64,000 bases of DNA, taken from NCBI GenBank assembly GCA_947471745.1, contig CANJKZ010000823.1:186001-250000 (forward strand), given 5' to 3'. The stretch comes from Closterium sp. Naga37s-1 (Eukaryota > Streptophyta > Zygnematophyceae > Desmidiales > Closteriaceae). Positions 7,755 through 20,087 of this stretch are shown here, piece after piece; the stretch's first letter is position 1, and every line of letters begins with the position of its first letter. The notes beneath the pieces were generated by a model that was not told the origin of the DNA, ran no database searches, and was given only the letters and a program-made list of their open reading frames with translations. The translations under genes were made by a program, and so were the position numbers.

Positions 7755-10700
7755 AGGTGCTGGTGGCAGTGGAGAAGCTCAAGCTCAAGGCCAACCCCGT
7801 GATTCAGCCATGGCGCCCATGCAACCAAGTCTTGGCCCACCTAGGGATGAGCCTAGGGTGTTTGGGCTTGACAAGTTCAACGGTGACAACTTTGCTGAAT
7901 GGTCCTTCAAGATGGAGAACATCTTTGACCACTATGACCTGCTGGAGGTGATGGAAGGAACGGAGAAGCGCCCCGAGAACGACCCGGAGAAGAGCCCGTG
8001 GGTGCGGAAGAGCGCACAAGGCTATCTCTTACTTGGGCAAGCGTTGGGGAGCAGTCAGATCCGTCACATCAAGCCATTCCAGCGTGAACCAGAGAAAGGA
8101 CCAAAGGCATGGGCTGCTCTCAAGGGTGTACATGCTCCTGCAACAGCGGCGGTAGCGGTGGTGTTGGAACGGCAAATGGCGGCACTACGAATTGAAGAAA
8201 ACGAAGCGGTTGAAGAAGGGGTGCAGAAATTCTTCGACTTGTTGACGCGGCTTGAGGGAGCTGATTTGAACTACAGTGAGCTCCAAAAGAAGACCAAGTT
8301 GCTGGCCTTACTCCCAGAGTCATGGTCCTCGCTCATCATCAACCTTAATCGCGACTTGCCCCGCCTCTCGCTTGAAGACGTGAAGCGAGCTATCCTTCAA
8401 GAGGATTTCCGCCGCCGTGAGTTGGCGAGTGCGGATGGCGCTGGGGCAGCGAGCATCGGCCGTGGATATGGTCGAGGAAGAGGCAGAGGACGAGGGGGAG
8501 GAAGGTTTGGTGGCAGCAACTTCGGCGGAGGCCGCAGGAGTGGCGGTTACGGCAGCGACGACAAGAGCTACGGACGCGGTCGCGGCCGATTCGACGGCGA
8601 GTGTCACTATTGCCACAAGAGCGGACACATGTGGCGCGACTGCTACAAACTCCCTGATGGTTGGACCCCTGCTCAAGGCCAAGCGGGTAGAGGAGCAGGA
8701 GGAGGGAGAGGACGAGGCCGTGGAGGCCGTGGCGGTCGCGGTGGCGGAGCTGCAAACATGAAGAGCGGAGACAACGACAAGGACCCGAGCGACGATCGAT
8801 ACCCGGGTCTATTCTACATCGTGTCGACGCAAGTACCGGCTGGTCCAGAGAAGGATGAAGGCTTTGAGGAGCCAGCAGCTGTGGGGAAGGTGACCCTACA
8901 CCCCCTGGACTATTGGGTGATTGATAGTGGCGCTACCTATAGCATGACACCTCGCCCGGACTTGCTCACTGAACTCGAGCCGTCACCGGTGAAGCATGTC
9001 ACATCGGCTTTGGGGCAGCGAGCAGAGGTGAAAGGCATGGGCAAGGCCATGTTCAAGGGTGCTGATGGGAAGATGGTGGGCCTCAAGAATGTGCTTTGGG
9101 TGCCCAGCCTTGCTGCAAACCTGATTTCCGTGCGGCGGTTGGCAAAGGCCGGCATGGACACGAACTCGAAGGGAGCCAAGACCTACACCGCAAGGCTTGG
9201 CGATCGAATTCTTTGGGACCTTCATGAGGACAAGGATGTCTACAACGAGATGTGGCAGATCCCAGTGGTCCCTATGCCTAAGGCGAGGCAAGTGGCAGCA
9301 AGCATCAGCACCAAGGATGGAGCGGTCGGTAGCGACGATGGCGCGAACGGTCGCGCTAAGGAGAATGAGCTCAAGAAGAGCAAACCTGGAGGGACCAGCA
9401 AGTTCAGTGAACCTAAGGAGAGTGGTGCAGCAACCAAGGAGCAGCAAAAGGGTGAGGAGAACCCAGAGGCAGCAGCGGAGGAGGATTACGGAGAGAGTAT
9501 GTGGGGCGCTATTGCGAGCGCGGCATTCTCCAATCCAACTTCGGCTACGGGGGAGTGTGATTGGCTCACCTTGCATTGGCGCATGGGGCATGTGGCCCTG
9601 CCCATCTTGCAGCAGCTAGTGAAGAATGAGATGGTTGCTGGCATACGTGTGAAGGGGGAGCCCGATGAGGTGCTTGGCTGCCCGACGTGCATTCAAGCCA
9701 AGTTCACCCGGTTTCCGTTCCCTAGTTCGGAGGCAACGGCAAAGGCACCGCTTGATGAGGTGGTGATGGACGTGGTGGGCCCCCTGAAGCTTGGAGCTGC
9801 TGGAGCTGAGTATTTTCTCACCATTGTCGACGTCTACACCCGCATGACTTGGGTGTACGTGCTGGCCAAGAAGAGCGACGTGGCTGAAACGTTGAAGACG
9901 GATTGGTTCCCGATGGTGGAGCGGCAACAAGACCGTCTAGTCAAGTCAATCCGCACCGATCGAGGGGGAGAGTTCCTGAGCAAGGAGTTTGGGTTGTGGC
10001 TGAAGAAGAATGGTATTCGGCACTCCCTCACCATGCCATACTCCCCTGCAATGAACGGCATCGCCGAGCGAGCGAACCGCACAATCACGGAGGCGGCACG
10101 CGGGTTGCTCATTGAAGCCGGGCTACCCGACTATTTCTGGCCTGATGCGGTGCGGAGCGCGTGTGTGGCCAAGAACAGAGCCTTGACTCATGTGGGAGCA
10201 GACAAATGGGTGCCCTATGTGGAGTGGCTAGGAAGGAAGCCAAAGGTGGATATGCTTCGGGTGTTCGGGTGCATGTGCATGGCGCTCGTGCCTAAGCATC
10301 TTCGGCACAACAAGCTTGGTGCCAAGGCGGTGTGGGCCGTGCACTTGGGCATGGCTCAAAACAGCAAGGGATGGCTTCTTTGGGACCCATTCACCAAGAA
10401 GTTCTTGGTGAGCAGGGACTGCAAGTTCATGGAGAACTTCATGTACAAGGATTGGAAGGCGGAGAATGAGGCGAAGATAGGCGTGCGGTTTGGGGAGGTG
10501 AAGAGTTCCGGTTTGGAGCATGTGGAGCTGCCTTTGGAGCTGAGCAGCGGCAGCACAACCACAAGGCAATCCTCCCTTGTGAATGGGGGAGAGGAGGCCA
10601 ATGATGCAGAGGAAGAAGAGGAGGAGGTGCAGCAAGTGAGCGAGCGTGCACCGTCACTCCCTTCCCGTACTACGAGTGCTCCACGGATTCGAGCCACACC

Positions 10701-12495
10701 GCAGCAACGCCAAGGCCTTCAAGTCCCTGCAGCTGAGGAGGAAGGAAGGGGGAAGAGGAGAGTTCAACCCCCTAATAGGCTGACCTATGATGCGCCGGGA
10801 AAGCAGGGCAAGACAGCCCTGGCCGGAGCGGCAATGATGGTCGGAGACGACGAGGAGAGTGACTACGAGGAGTGTGCCTTCGCGTTCTTCTCTCCGGTGG
10901 AGATGCCGGGAGAACCAGCAACTCTCAAGGAGGCTTTGGAGAGTAGTGATGCTGAGGAGTGGAAGAAGGCCATGGAGAGTGAGCTGAAGAGCATCGAGGA
11001 GAATGACACGTTTGAATTGGTGGAGCTACCGGAGGGGCGTACGGCGATAACGTCCAAGTGGCTCTTCAAAATCAAGTCGGATGCCGACGGCAAGGTCGAG
11101 CGCTACAAGTCTAGGCTTGTAGCCAAGGGGTACCAGCAGAAGGAGAAGGTGGACTTCAAGGAGCTGTTTGCCCCTGTGGTGAAGCCGACGACGCTGCGAA
11201 CCCTATTCGCGGGAGCCGCCATCAAAGGATGGGTAGTAAAGCAAATGGACATCGTAACGGCATTCCTTAACGGCATCCTTGAGGAGGAGATTTTTATGGC
11301 GCAGCCAGAGGGGTTTGATGATGGTAGTGGCAGAGTGTGGAAGCTGAAGAAGGCCCTCTATGGGCTGAAGCAGGCCCCTAGGCAATGGTACATGAAGCTG
11401 CGCGAAGTGTTGGAGGGGATTGGCTTCACTCCCTCAACGGCCGATCACTCCTTGTTCATGCTTGGCGAGGGGGAGCAGAGGAGTTTCATGGTGGTTTATG
11501 TGGATGACATCCTCATTTTCTCACCCTCTTCTGACCTTGTGAAGGAGGTGATGCTGAAGCTTCAAGACAAGTTCAAGTGCAAGGCCCTTGGTGACGTGAG
11601 CTTCTACCTTGGGCTCCACATCGAACGAGATGTGGAGAAGCGGTGCATGCGGGTGCATCAACGAAAGTACCTGGAGGCATTGGCTGCCAACTTTGGGCAG
11701 AGTGAAGGCCATGTGGCTACACCCTTTCCCTCTGGGTTCAAGTGTGTGAAGGGACCAGAGGAGGAGAGCGTTGGTGAAGAGGAGAGGCGCCGATTTCACT
11801 CGTTGGTGGGCAGCCTCATGTATGCGGCGGTAAACACCCGACCGGACGTCGCGTTTGCTACCGGGCAGCTGGCTAGGGTTGTGCAATGCCCTAATGAGGA
11901 GCAGGTAGCAGCTGGAATGAGGGTGGCCAAGTATCTTGGCCAAACACCGACCGTTGGGCTGCAATACTCGGCGGCGGCACAAAGGCGCCAAAAGGGCGCG
12001 GATGGTGTTGAACCCGGGCGTTTGTTCCTCACCGCCTACTCGGATGCTTCATATGCATCAGAACCAGAGGACATGACAAGTGTGGGAGGCTTCATATGCT
12101 GTGTTGGTGGAGGCCCAACTGCTTGGGAGAGCAAGAAGCAGGTTGACCAAGCTTTGAGCTCGGTGGAGTCCGAGTACATGGCACTCTTCCGTGCCGTACG
12201 GGAGATTGTGTGGCAGCGGCGTTTGTTGGCTGAATTGGGGGAGGAGCAGCAAGGACCTACCCCACTGTACTGTGACAGCCAGGGTGTCATTGCTCTTGCT
12301 AAGAACCCTGTGTTGCATGGACTCACGAAGCACATGAGGGTGAAGTGGCATTGGACGAGGAGCATGGTAACCGCGGGTGAAGTTGAGTTGCGCTACGTGA
12401 AGACCACGGGGCAGCCGGCTGACATGATGACCAAGAGGCTGGTGGAGCAGCAGCATTGGAAGTGTTGCAAGCTGGCTGGGATGGCTCTGAACTGA
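7755..12495 (+). pseudogene. Copia-B1 gag-pol, main part, separated from its start by Copia-A1
   Basis: The frame continues B1 gag and is open to the stop at 12495; an internal ATG at 7810 would give 1561 aa. In order: UBN2-type gag; a zinc knuckle CHYCHKSGHMWRDC inside an RG/GRG-rich stretch (about 8460-8760); aspartic protease VIDSGATYS; GAG-pre-integrase LHWRMGH; integrase with MDVVGP, RTDRGGEF (Asp codon 9958) and GIAERAN (Glu codon 10066), giving D35E; reverse transcriptase with YVDD (Tyr codon 11497); RNase H with YSDASY, ESEYMA and YCDSQG. No stop or frameshift is visible after the insertion. B1 is almost identical to B2 and lacks B2's one-base gag/protease frameshift. Confidence 0.95.
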
Positions 12496-12536
12496 GAGAG
12501 CAACATATCCTAAGGCCAACAATCCGAGGGGGAGTT

Positions 12537-13356
12537 TGTTGGTGCAACCCTACGGTTTGCACTCGGCTTGTTGTCCGTGTGCGTGAATGTGTGTGTGTAT
12601 GGAATGGTATGAGGGCATGGGATAATATATATTTCATGCTTATAATTGTGTGTGAATGTTGAGTCATGATGTCGAGTGTGTGTGTCGAGTCAATAGCGAG
12701 TTATCGCTAGACGCGTGTTACGCGGTCGTTTGTGTCTCGCGCGCGGTTTCTACTTTGTCGTGCGCGGTTTCTATTTTGTCCTGTGTCGAACGTTCGGCGT
12801 GTCGCAGGTGTGTGCAGCAGACCCATCAAGAACTCAAGGATGAGTTTGTGATGAAGAGCCCGAGCCTTGGTGTCAAGCCTCAAGTGATTTCGAAGCTTGC
12901 CAAAAGGGTACACCTCAAGATATTGAAGATAGTTACATTACTTTGTGTAGTGTAACATTTCACTTGGTGTAGGCCCTAGTGAAGGGTAGTTTCGAGACCC
13001 TTCGTGGTTGGGGACAGTGTGGCACTGTTCCACATCACTGTACCTCGGCTCTTGGGGTTTGTAGGAGCTGGGAGTCATTCCCAACTCGTAACTCTTCCTA
13101 TCTTGTGTTCTAAGACTATAGTGGCTGCCATAGTACCGTTCGTTCAAAACCGACGCTGTGTCGTCAATTCTTTATCAAATCGTGCAATCTAAATTGATAA
13201 TTGTAGACGACGTGAAGTCGCTCCAGATCCAATTTGAATCAAGTCATTTGCAGCTGTGAGCAGAACGCTATCAACGTTTGAAGCCGCTGTGCAGAAATCC
13301 GTCTGTGCTCTCTATCTTTCGTTTTAGGCACATTCAAGCCTATTGTGACTATAACA
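12537..13356 (+). repeat. Copia-B1 3' LTR (820 bp)
   Basis: It begins TGTTGGTGCAACCC just after CCGAGGGGGAGTT and ends ATAACA. It matches both 819-bp LTRs of B2. I saw no gene in it. Confidence 0.95.
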
Positions 13357-15376
13357 AGACGCAGCACGCGTAGGCTCAGCACCCCCAGACGCAGTACCCC
13401 CAGGCTCAGCACCCCCAGGCTCCACACGCTCAGACTCAGCACCCCCAGACTCCACACGCTCAGGCTCAGCACCCCCAGGCTCCGCACCCCCAGTCCCCGC
13501 ACCCGCAGGCTCAGCACCCCTAGCAGCACCTGAGTCAACAGCTACCTCGACCGGCTCGGTAGGGTCTACCTGAGACACACCTGAGGGGGCAGGACCCTGA
13601 GGGGGGAGGGGGTCTACCGGAGAAGACCCGAGACAAGGGTACGGGAGGCCATACCTCGAAGACAAGGCAGGGAGGGGTGACCAAGGCGGTGGTGCCAAAG
13701 GAGAGTCTCGTGTGACAGAGGACGACACGAGCAGGGGGCAGACGCAGGACTAGACCTGGACATGGCAGCAAACACCTGACTAGACGCAGCTACCTGACTA
13801 GACGCAGAGCCCGGAGGAGACGCAGTAGTCAGTGTGTACAGACTCGACCCTGGCCGACGGGTGAACGTGGCCAGGTGGCGGCCCGTCCAAGAGCAAGTGC
13901 AGTGGGTCACACGCTGACCTCCAGGGGCGAACTGGTCAACCCACGCAACCTGGAGGTCAGCTCCACTCACCAGGTTCGTAGAGAACGAGGGGAGGTGGAG
14001 TCCCGACAGCAAGCCCGACGGGGCCGCAGGACACGGTAGAACCGTGGAAGAGTGCGCAAGGACTGGGCCCCCAGAGGGGTCAGCCAGGGCGACTGCGACA
14101 GGCCGACTGAGCGGGGTGAGAGTGGTGCTGTCTCTAAAGAAAGAGCGCGAAGCACCAGAGTCAAGTGTGAAAGTGTGCAAGGCCTCAGTAGGTGCAGTAC
14201 CAGAGAGAGCAGACTCACCAGCACCTGGAGCAGCAGACTCACCAGTACCTGGAGCAACAGACGCACTAGCACCTAGAGCAGCAGCTGCAATGCCCGGGTC
14301 GGGCGGGACACTCAGGTAACAGTCACCCTCAGCACTATCAGTCAAAGCATACATGGCAGCAAGGATAGCATCGGAATCAAGATCAAAAATAGGCACATTC
14401 TACATAAGCAGATCATGCCAGCGAGGGAGCTCAACAGCGTCAGGAAACTGGGCACGCCAGGCGTCAGTCAAGCGACCGAAGTAGCGCTGCGTAGTGTGTG
14501 GCAGCCCACACGTCTCCCCACGACGACCGCCGGTGCGAAGAACGTAAGTGCTGGGACCAGCACCCCCAGACCTCCCACGCCCAGCATACCACTCACGAAG
14601 CTGCTGGGCAGATGGGGTCTCATGGGAACGCGGCTGCTGCTGGCGCTCGCTACCACCAAAGCCTCCACGCTGCGCGGCTGCACCTCGACCAGCACCACCG
14701 CCGCCGCCACCGCCACCACCGCTGCCGCTGCCTCCACCACCGCTGCCGCTGCCTCCACCACCTCCGCCGCTGCCTCCACCACCTCCACCGCCGCCACTGA
14801 AGCCCCCACTCCCGGCACCACCCCCACCTCCACCGCCACCCCTTCCGCCTCCTCCACCGCCTCCGCCGTCGCCCCCGCCGTCCCCTCCACCACCCTTGCT
14901 CCCCTTGCCCTTGCTGTTGCGGCGCCTCCCACTAGGGGCAGACGCAGCTCCGACCTCCTCAGTGCCAACAAGGTTGACAGCAGCAGCAGAAGCAACAGAG
15001 GGCAGAAGGGAGACAGGGGAACACCCCTCAAAGAAAGGGGTGCAACGGTCGCCGCGAGAAGAACCTACAGCTAAGATACTCTTCTCAGCTGTAGCAAGGC
15101 GCTCCTCTAGCAGGTCGACAGTCAGCTCGGTGGGGGAAAGGGAGAGAAAGTGGTCCCTGACTGAAGAAAGGGAGTCACGGAGGCGGGTGACTAGGTAGTA
15201 AAGGGTGATGTACATGGGGGGGGAAAAGGTACAGCAGCATGAGGCGGCTGAGGGCAGCAGTGGCAGGGGAGGAGTAGTGCGCAACTACAGCGTCGTACAA
15301 AGACTGAGCAGTCTTGTACTGGCCAAAATGCGCGTGCTCAGCAGGCGGCAGGTGACTACGAACAGCAAGACGAGCA
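13357..15376 (-). pseudogene. Copia-A3 relic: gag, protease and linker fragments
   Basis: Read on the minus strand: a gag fragment from about 15376 (ARLAVRSHLPPAEHAHF) with a deletion and frame change near 15225; a Gly-rich tract; the A-type Cys/His cluster with protease DSGASRSFF (frame 14396-13614); GAG-pre-integrase HHRLGHPSLP; then an abrupt jump near 13620 into the post-integrase linker (VDPLPPQGPAPSG, GGAEP repeats). The whole integrase core is missing. The relic is cut at 13357 by Copia-B1. No LTR or primer site of its own is present. Confidence 0.85.
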
Positions 15377-16728
15377 ACTAGAGGCTGAAGTGCCTTGGTA
15401 AAGATATCAGCAGTGTTGGCCCGAGTGTCCACGTAAGCAAGACGAAGCTGACCACGCTGCTGCAACTCTCGAGCAAGGAAGTAGCGCAGAGCAATGTGCT
15501 TCGTTCTGTGCTCCAGTCTGTGCTCCTGACACAAGGCCAGCATGGCCTTGTTGTCGACGTACAGAACTGGAGGAGAACGAGGCGCCTCTCCCAAGTCGGT
15601 CAGCAGGTAGGTGAGCCAGCGTAACTCCTGTGCAGCCATGGCCCCAGAGTAGATCTCAGCCTCACAACTGGAGCTGAGAACAGAAGACGAGCCGGTAGAC
15701 CGCCACGAAACAGAGCCGGAACCAAGGCTGAAGGTGTAACCCTGTGACGACCGCTGCGTAGCCAAGTCGTCAACCCAAGAAGCATCTGCGTGACCAGTGA
15801 GGACAACTCGAGCCCGTCCTCCAAGCACGAGCCCCATGCCCGACGCACTGCACAGGTAGCGCAACACCCTCTTAGCTGCATCCATGTGCTCTGGTCGATG
15901 TCTCCCAGGAGCAACATAGCGTGCCAAGATGCTAAGAGGGTATGCCAGGTCAGGTCGAGTGCAGGTCATCAGGTACATGCGGCAGCCGACAAGCTCTGGG
16001 TACGGGCCACTCGGCTCTACGGACTCATCCGAAGGCAGAGCTGAGAGCGAGTGGCGAGTAGACAGAGGAGTGGCCTGAGGCGAGGAGTACGTGAAGTTGA
16101 AGCGCTGAAGGACCTGCTGCACCATGTGTGACTGAGTCAAGGTAATGGTGCGGCGTGCTCTGTTCCGGGTGATTTGCAAGCCAAGATAGCTGCACAGCTC
16201 ACCCAGGTCTGTGCACGTGTGTCTCTTCTGCAGCTCCGACTTCACGTGGGCCAGTCCAGCAGTGTCAGCAGTAGCAAAGACCAAGTCGTCGACGTACACG
16301 AGGATGTAGAACGGCGGCAGAGTAGTGTCGATGAGGAGAAACAGCGACGGGTCAGCAGTGGAAGGAGAAAACCCAAGAGCCGCAAGCGTAGTCCTCAGTG
16401 TGTCGTGCCACTCACGGGGTGCCTAGCGGAGACCATAGACTGGCCGCCGGAGGCTCCACTGGGTACTAGGAGGAAACGACCCAGTGAAGCCAGGTGGGCG
16501 GCGCAGCCAGATCTCCTCGTGCAGGCTGCCCTGTAGGAAGGCTGTGCTGAAGTCAAGAGAGTGCAGCTCGTAGTCACGCTGAGCAGCGACGTGCAGCAGT
16601 ACCCGAAGAGTGGTCATCTTCGGGGTGGGAGAGAAGGTATGAAAGTAGTCAACTCCCTGCCGCTGACTGAAGCCTCGAGCCACGTAACGCACCTTGAAGA
16701 CAGGCGGAGAACCCGGCGGCCGCTTCAC
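15377..16728 (-). pseudogene. Copia-A2 reverse transcriptase and RNase H, with stops
   Basis: RT runs from 16728 (MKRPPGSPPVFKVRY) to a TAG near 16424, where CGC-CAG of the sister copies is CGC-TAG. Upstream, the conserved GMWIF Trp codon is TGA. After the TAG the frame resumes with YVDDLVFA (16299 onward) and RNase H motifs HADASW, EAEIYS and YVDNKA. It ends at FTKALQP and then runs in frame into a gag sequence of A3. Confidence 0.88.
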
Positions 16729-16737
16729 CCTGAAAAT

Positions 16738-18187
16738 TCACATGCCATCGACAATGTTCGCCCCAGGTGGGGGAACCTCGTCGACGTAGGTGCCTGTGGA
16801 CTTCCAGGAAGCCATCTCTACGTCCATGGCTGTCTGCCACTGAGAGGAGTAGGGACCCTCTATCGCCTCTGCGTAAGAGCGCGGGGTCGGGATGTCTGGT
16901 GCATCCGGGTCTCCCTCAGGGGCAAGCAGCATGGACACGAGATGAGGTAAAGCAGCAGCAAAACACTGGAACTCCTCCTGCCTGTCCTCAAGGACGTCCG
17001 TGCTCAGGCTCAGCACCCCCAGACCCGGCACCCGCAGGCTCAGCACCCCTAGCAGCACCAGAGTCAACAACTACCTCGACAGGCTCGAATGCATCTACCT
17101 GGGATACACCTGAGGGGGCAGGACCCTGAGGGGGGAGGGGGTCTACTGGGGGAGGACCTGGCACAAGGAAGAGCGGTGGAGGGGGGAGGGGGGCAGTGCG
17201 GTAGGGGAAGAGACAGTAGTAAGGAACCGACTCGTCAAACGTGACGTCCTGAGAGGACAGAACACGGCGCGAGGTGGGGTGGTAAAACTGCCAACCAGGC
17301 GCGTCGGGGGGGAAGCCAAGGAAGACGCAGGGAACAGCACGGGAGGACAGCTTGTCCGCAGACAAGTCGCGGACGAAAGCTCGAGTTCCCCAGACACGGA
17401 ACGCAGACGCATCGCCAACCTTCCCCGTCCACCGCAGAGTAGGTGTGGTCTCCGACACGGAGACCCGGGGCTGGAGGTTGATCTGATGCGTCGCGTACTG
17501 AACCGCGAACGGCCACAGAAAATGGGGAGCAGCCGCATGGATCATGGACGTACGAGCGACGTCCATGACCATACCAATGCGGCGCTCAACAATCCCATTT
17601 TTCTGTGGAGAGGCCGGAAGCGTGAACGTATGGCGGATGCCCTCCGCAGGACAGAAGGCCCGCAGAAGGTCGGAGGAAAACTCTCCACCTCTGTCTGAGT
17701 GCAGACGCAGAACAGGTTGGTCCGAGCCGAAACTCTCGCTGAGCTGACGACGAGCAGCGCGGATCCAGTCGATCAGCACCTCAGTGACCTCACCCTTGCG
17801 GCGCAAGGGGAAGACTGTGGTGTAACGCGAGTAGTCGTCAACGACCAGCAGAAAGTAGCGCTCGTGACCCTGTCCGCGGACGCGGGCGGGGCCCCACACG
17901 TCCATGTGAAGAGTCTGCAGGGGAGCCTCCGTCGGAGGGAACTCGGAGGAGTGAGGAGCGGCGCGCTGCCGCCCCTCAACGCAAGGAACGCAGGTAGGGG
18001 CAGGTCCCAGGGGGAGGGGAGGGAGAGACCAGGGAAGACCAGTGACAAGGACACGGGAGGCCATGCCTCGGAGACGAGGCAGGGAGGGTTGACCAAGGCG
18101 GTGGTGCCAGAGGAGAGTCTGGTGAGACAGGAGGCGACACGAGCAGGGGGCAGACTCAGGACCAGACCGGGACGCTGCGGCAAACAC
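16738..18187 (-). pseudogene. Copia-A2 integrase and shortened linker
   Basis: Frame 18187-16988 carries GAG-pre-integrase (HHRLGQPSLP), integrase HMDVWGP, HSDRGGEF and QKNGIVERR, and the start of the Pro/Gly linker. Near 17000 the Gly/Ala-rich linker present in A1 (about 900 bp) is missing, and the sequence jumps to STDVLEDRQEEFQ, which leads into RT in a different frame (17070-16738). Confidence 0.88.
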
Positions 18188-20064
18188 CTAACCCGACGCG
18201 GCTACCTGACCAGACTCAGCAACCGGAGGAGGCACGGTAGTCAGGGTGTACAGGCTCGACCCAGGCTGACGAGTGAACGTGGCCAGGTGCCGGCCCGTCC
18301 GAGTATACGAACAGTGGGTCACCCGCTGACCTCCAGGAGTGAACTGGTCAACTCCGGCATCCTGAAGGTCAGCTCCACCCACCAAGTTCGTGGAGAACGA
18401 GGGGAGGTGGAGGCCAGACAAAGAGCCAGACGGGACCGCCGGACACGGCAGAACCGTGGAGGAGTGTGCAAGGACCGGACCCCCAAAGGGGTCAGCCAGA
18501 GAGACTGCCACCGGCCGACTGAGCGGCGAGAGTGTGGTGCAGTCGCGAAAGAAGGAGCGGGAAGCACCCGAGTCAAGGGTGAAAGTGTGCAAGACCTGAG
18601 CCGACGCGGTACCTGAGAGAGCAGCCTCACCAGCACCTGGAGCAGCAGACTCACTAGCACCTAGAGCAGTAGCCTCAATGCCCGGGTCGGGCGGAACACA
18701 CAGGTAACAGTCACCCTCAGCACTAATAGACACAGCATATATAGCAGCAAGGATAGCATCATAATCAAGATCAAAGATAGCAACCCCCGACTTAAGCAGA
18801 TCACCCCAGTGAGGGATCTCAGTGGTGTCAGGAAACTGTGTACACCAGGCATCAGTCAGACGGCTGAAACAGTGGAGCGTGGCGTGCGGGCCGCCGCACG
18901 TCTCTCCACTACGGTCGCCGGTGCGGAGAACGTAAGCGCAGGGACCAGCACCCCCAGACCTCCCACGCCCAACGTACCACTCACGAAGTTGCTGGGGCGA
19001 CAGGGTCGCACGAGGGCGCTGCTGCTGCTGCTGGCGCTGGCCACCGCCAAAGCCTCCCCGCTGCACAGCGCCACCTTGACCAGCACCACCGCCGCCGCCA
19101 CCCCCACCGCCTCCGCCGCCGCCGCCGCCACCTCCACCCCCACTACCGCTGCCTCCGCCGCCTCTACCTCCACGCTACCGAAGCCCCCACTCCCGCCACC
19201 ACCCCCACCTCCACCCCCACCCCCTCCACCGCCTCCACCGCCACCACCGCCGCCCCCGCCATCTCCTCCAACACCCTTGCCCCCCTTGCTCCTGCCGCTG
19301 CGGCGCCTCCCACTAGGAGCAGACGCAGCTCCGACCGACTCGGTGCCAACGAGGTTGGCAGCAGCAGAGGCAATAGAGGGCAAAAGAGGGACGGGGGAGC
19401 ACCCCTCAAAGAAAGGGGCACGAGGGTCACCACGATAGGCTCCTACAGCGACTATACTCTTCTCTGCTGCAAGGAGGCGCTCCTCGAGGAGGTCAACGGT
19501 GAGCGTGGTGGGGCAAAGGGAGAGGAAGTGGTCCCTGACCGAGCGAAGGGAGTAAGGGAGCCGGGTGATGAGGTAGTAGAGAGTGATGTAGATAGGAGGG
19601 GGGTTCGCGGCGCAGAACTCGGCAGGAAGCGCAGCACGGTAGCGGGTATCACTAGTGCGAAGGTGCGTAATGAGGTCAGCGACCGTGGCAAAAGCAGCTA
19701 GGTCAGGGAACAGGTACGGCAGCATGAGGCGGCTAAGGGCAGCAGTGGCAGGGGAGGAGAAGCGCGCAACAACAGCGTCGTACAGAGTCCTAGCGGTCTT
19801 GTACTCGCTAAAGTGCACGCGCTCAGCAGACGGCAGGTGACTACGGACAGCTAGACGAGCAGCAGCATCGCGTGTGGTCCACTGTGAGCGAACTATACTG
19901 TCAGCATCGGCAGCAATGGCAACAGCGACGCCGGACGTGTGGTCGAACAGTGAGACTCCGTCCTTAGAGTCACACTGCAGAAAAAGCTGCAGATCATCGA
20001 CCCAGACCTCAAAATCGACCGCTCGACCCTCAGCATCGAAGGTAAGGACATTAGGGCTAGCCAT
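18188..20064 (-). pseudogene. Copia-A2 gag and protease, two frames
   Basis: gag starts at the ATG at 20064 (MASPNVLTFDAEGRAVDF), homologous to the A1 start. The frame is lost in the poly-Gly tract (18856-19300) and continues in another frame (19066-18188) with the Cys/His cluster, DSGASRSFF protease motif and pre-integrase region. The frameshift lies in low-complexity GGN repeats, where slippage or assembly error is plausible. Confidence 0.9.
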
Positions 20065-20087
20065 GACAGCAGGAGCAGCAGCAGTAG

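Larger units (their letters stand above)
1..13356 (+). mobile_element. Copia-B1, Ty1/copia LTR retrotransposon, split by nested Copia-A1
   Basis: The composite runs from a partial 5' LTR at the window edge through a tRNA-iMet primer site, a gag-pol frame, a purine-rich tract near 12523-12534 and an 820-bp 3' LTR. Copia-A1 (190-7749 plus one 5-bp TSD) interrupts it. Removing A1 and one TSD copy restores the B gag-pol reading frame in phase, as judged against the second copy, Copia-B2. The right flank is a minus-strand Copia-A relic, so B1 landed inside an older element. Its own target duplication cannot be tested because its left end is outside the window. Confidence 0.95.

Noticed and set aside
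12656-13192. Short frames in Copia-B LTRs (also at 33123-33725 and 38788-39567)
   Set aside because: They recur only because the LTR is repeated; no coding features, and the positions lie wholly within LTRs.
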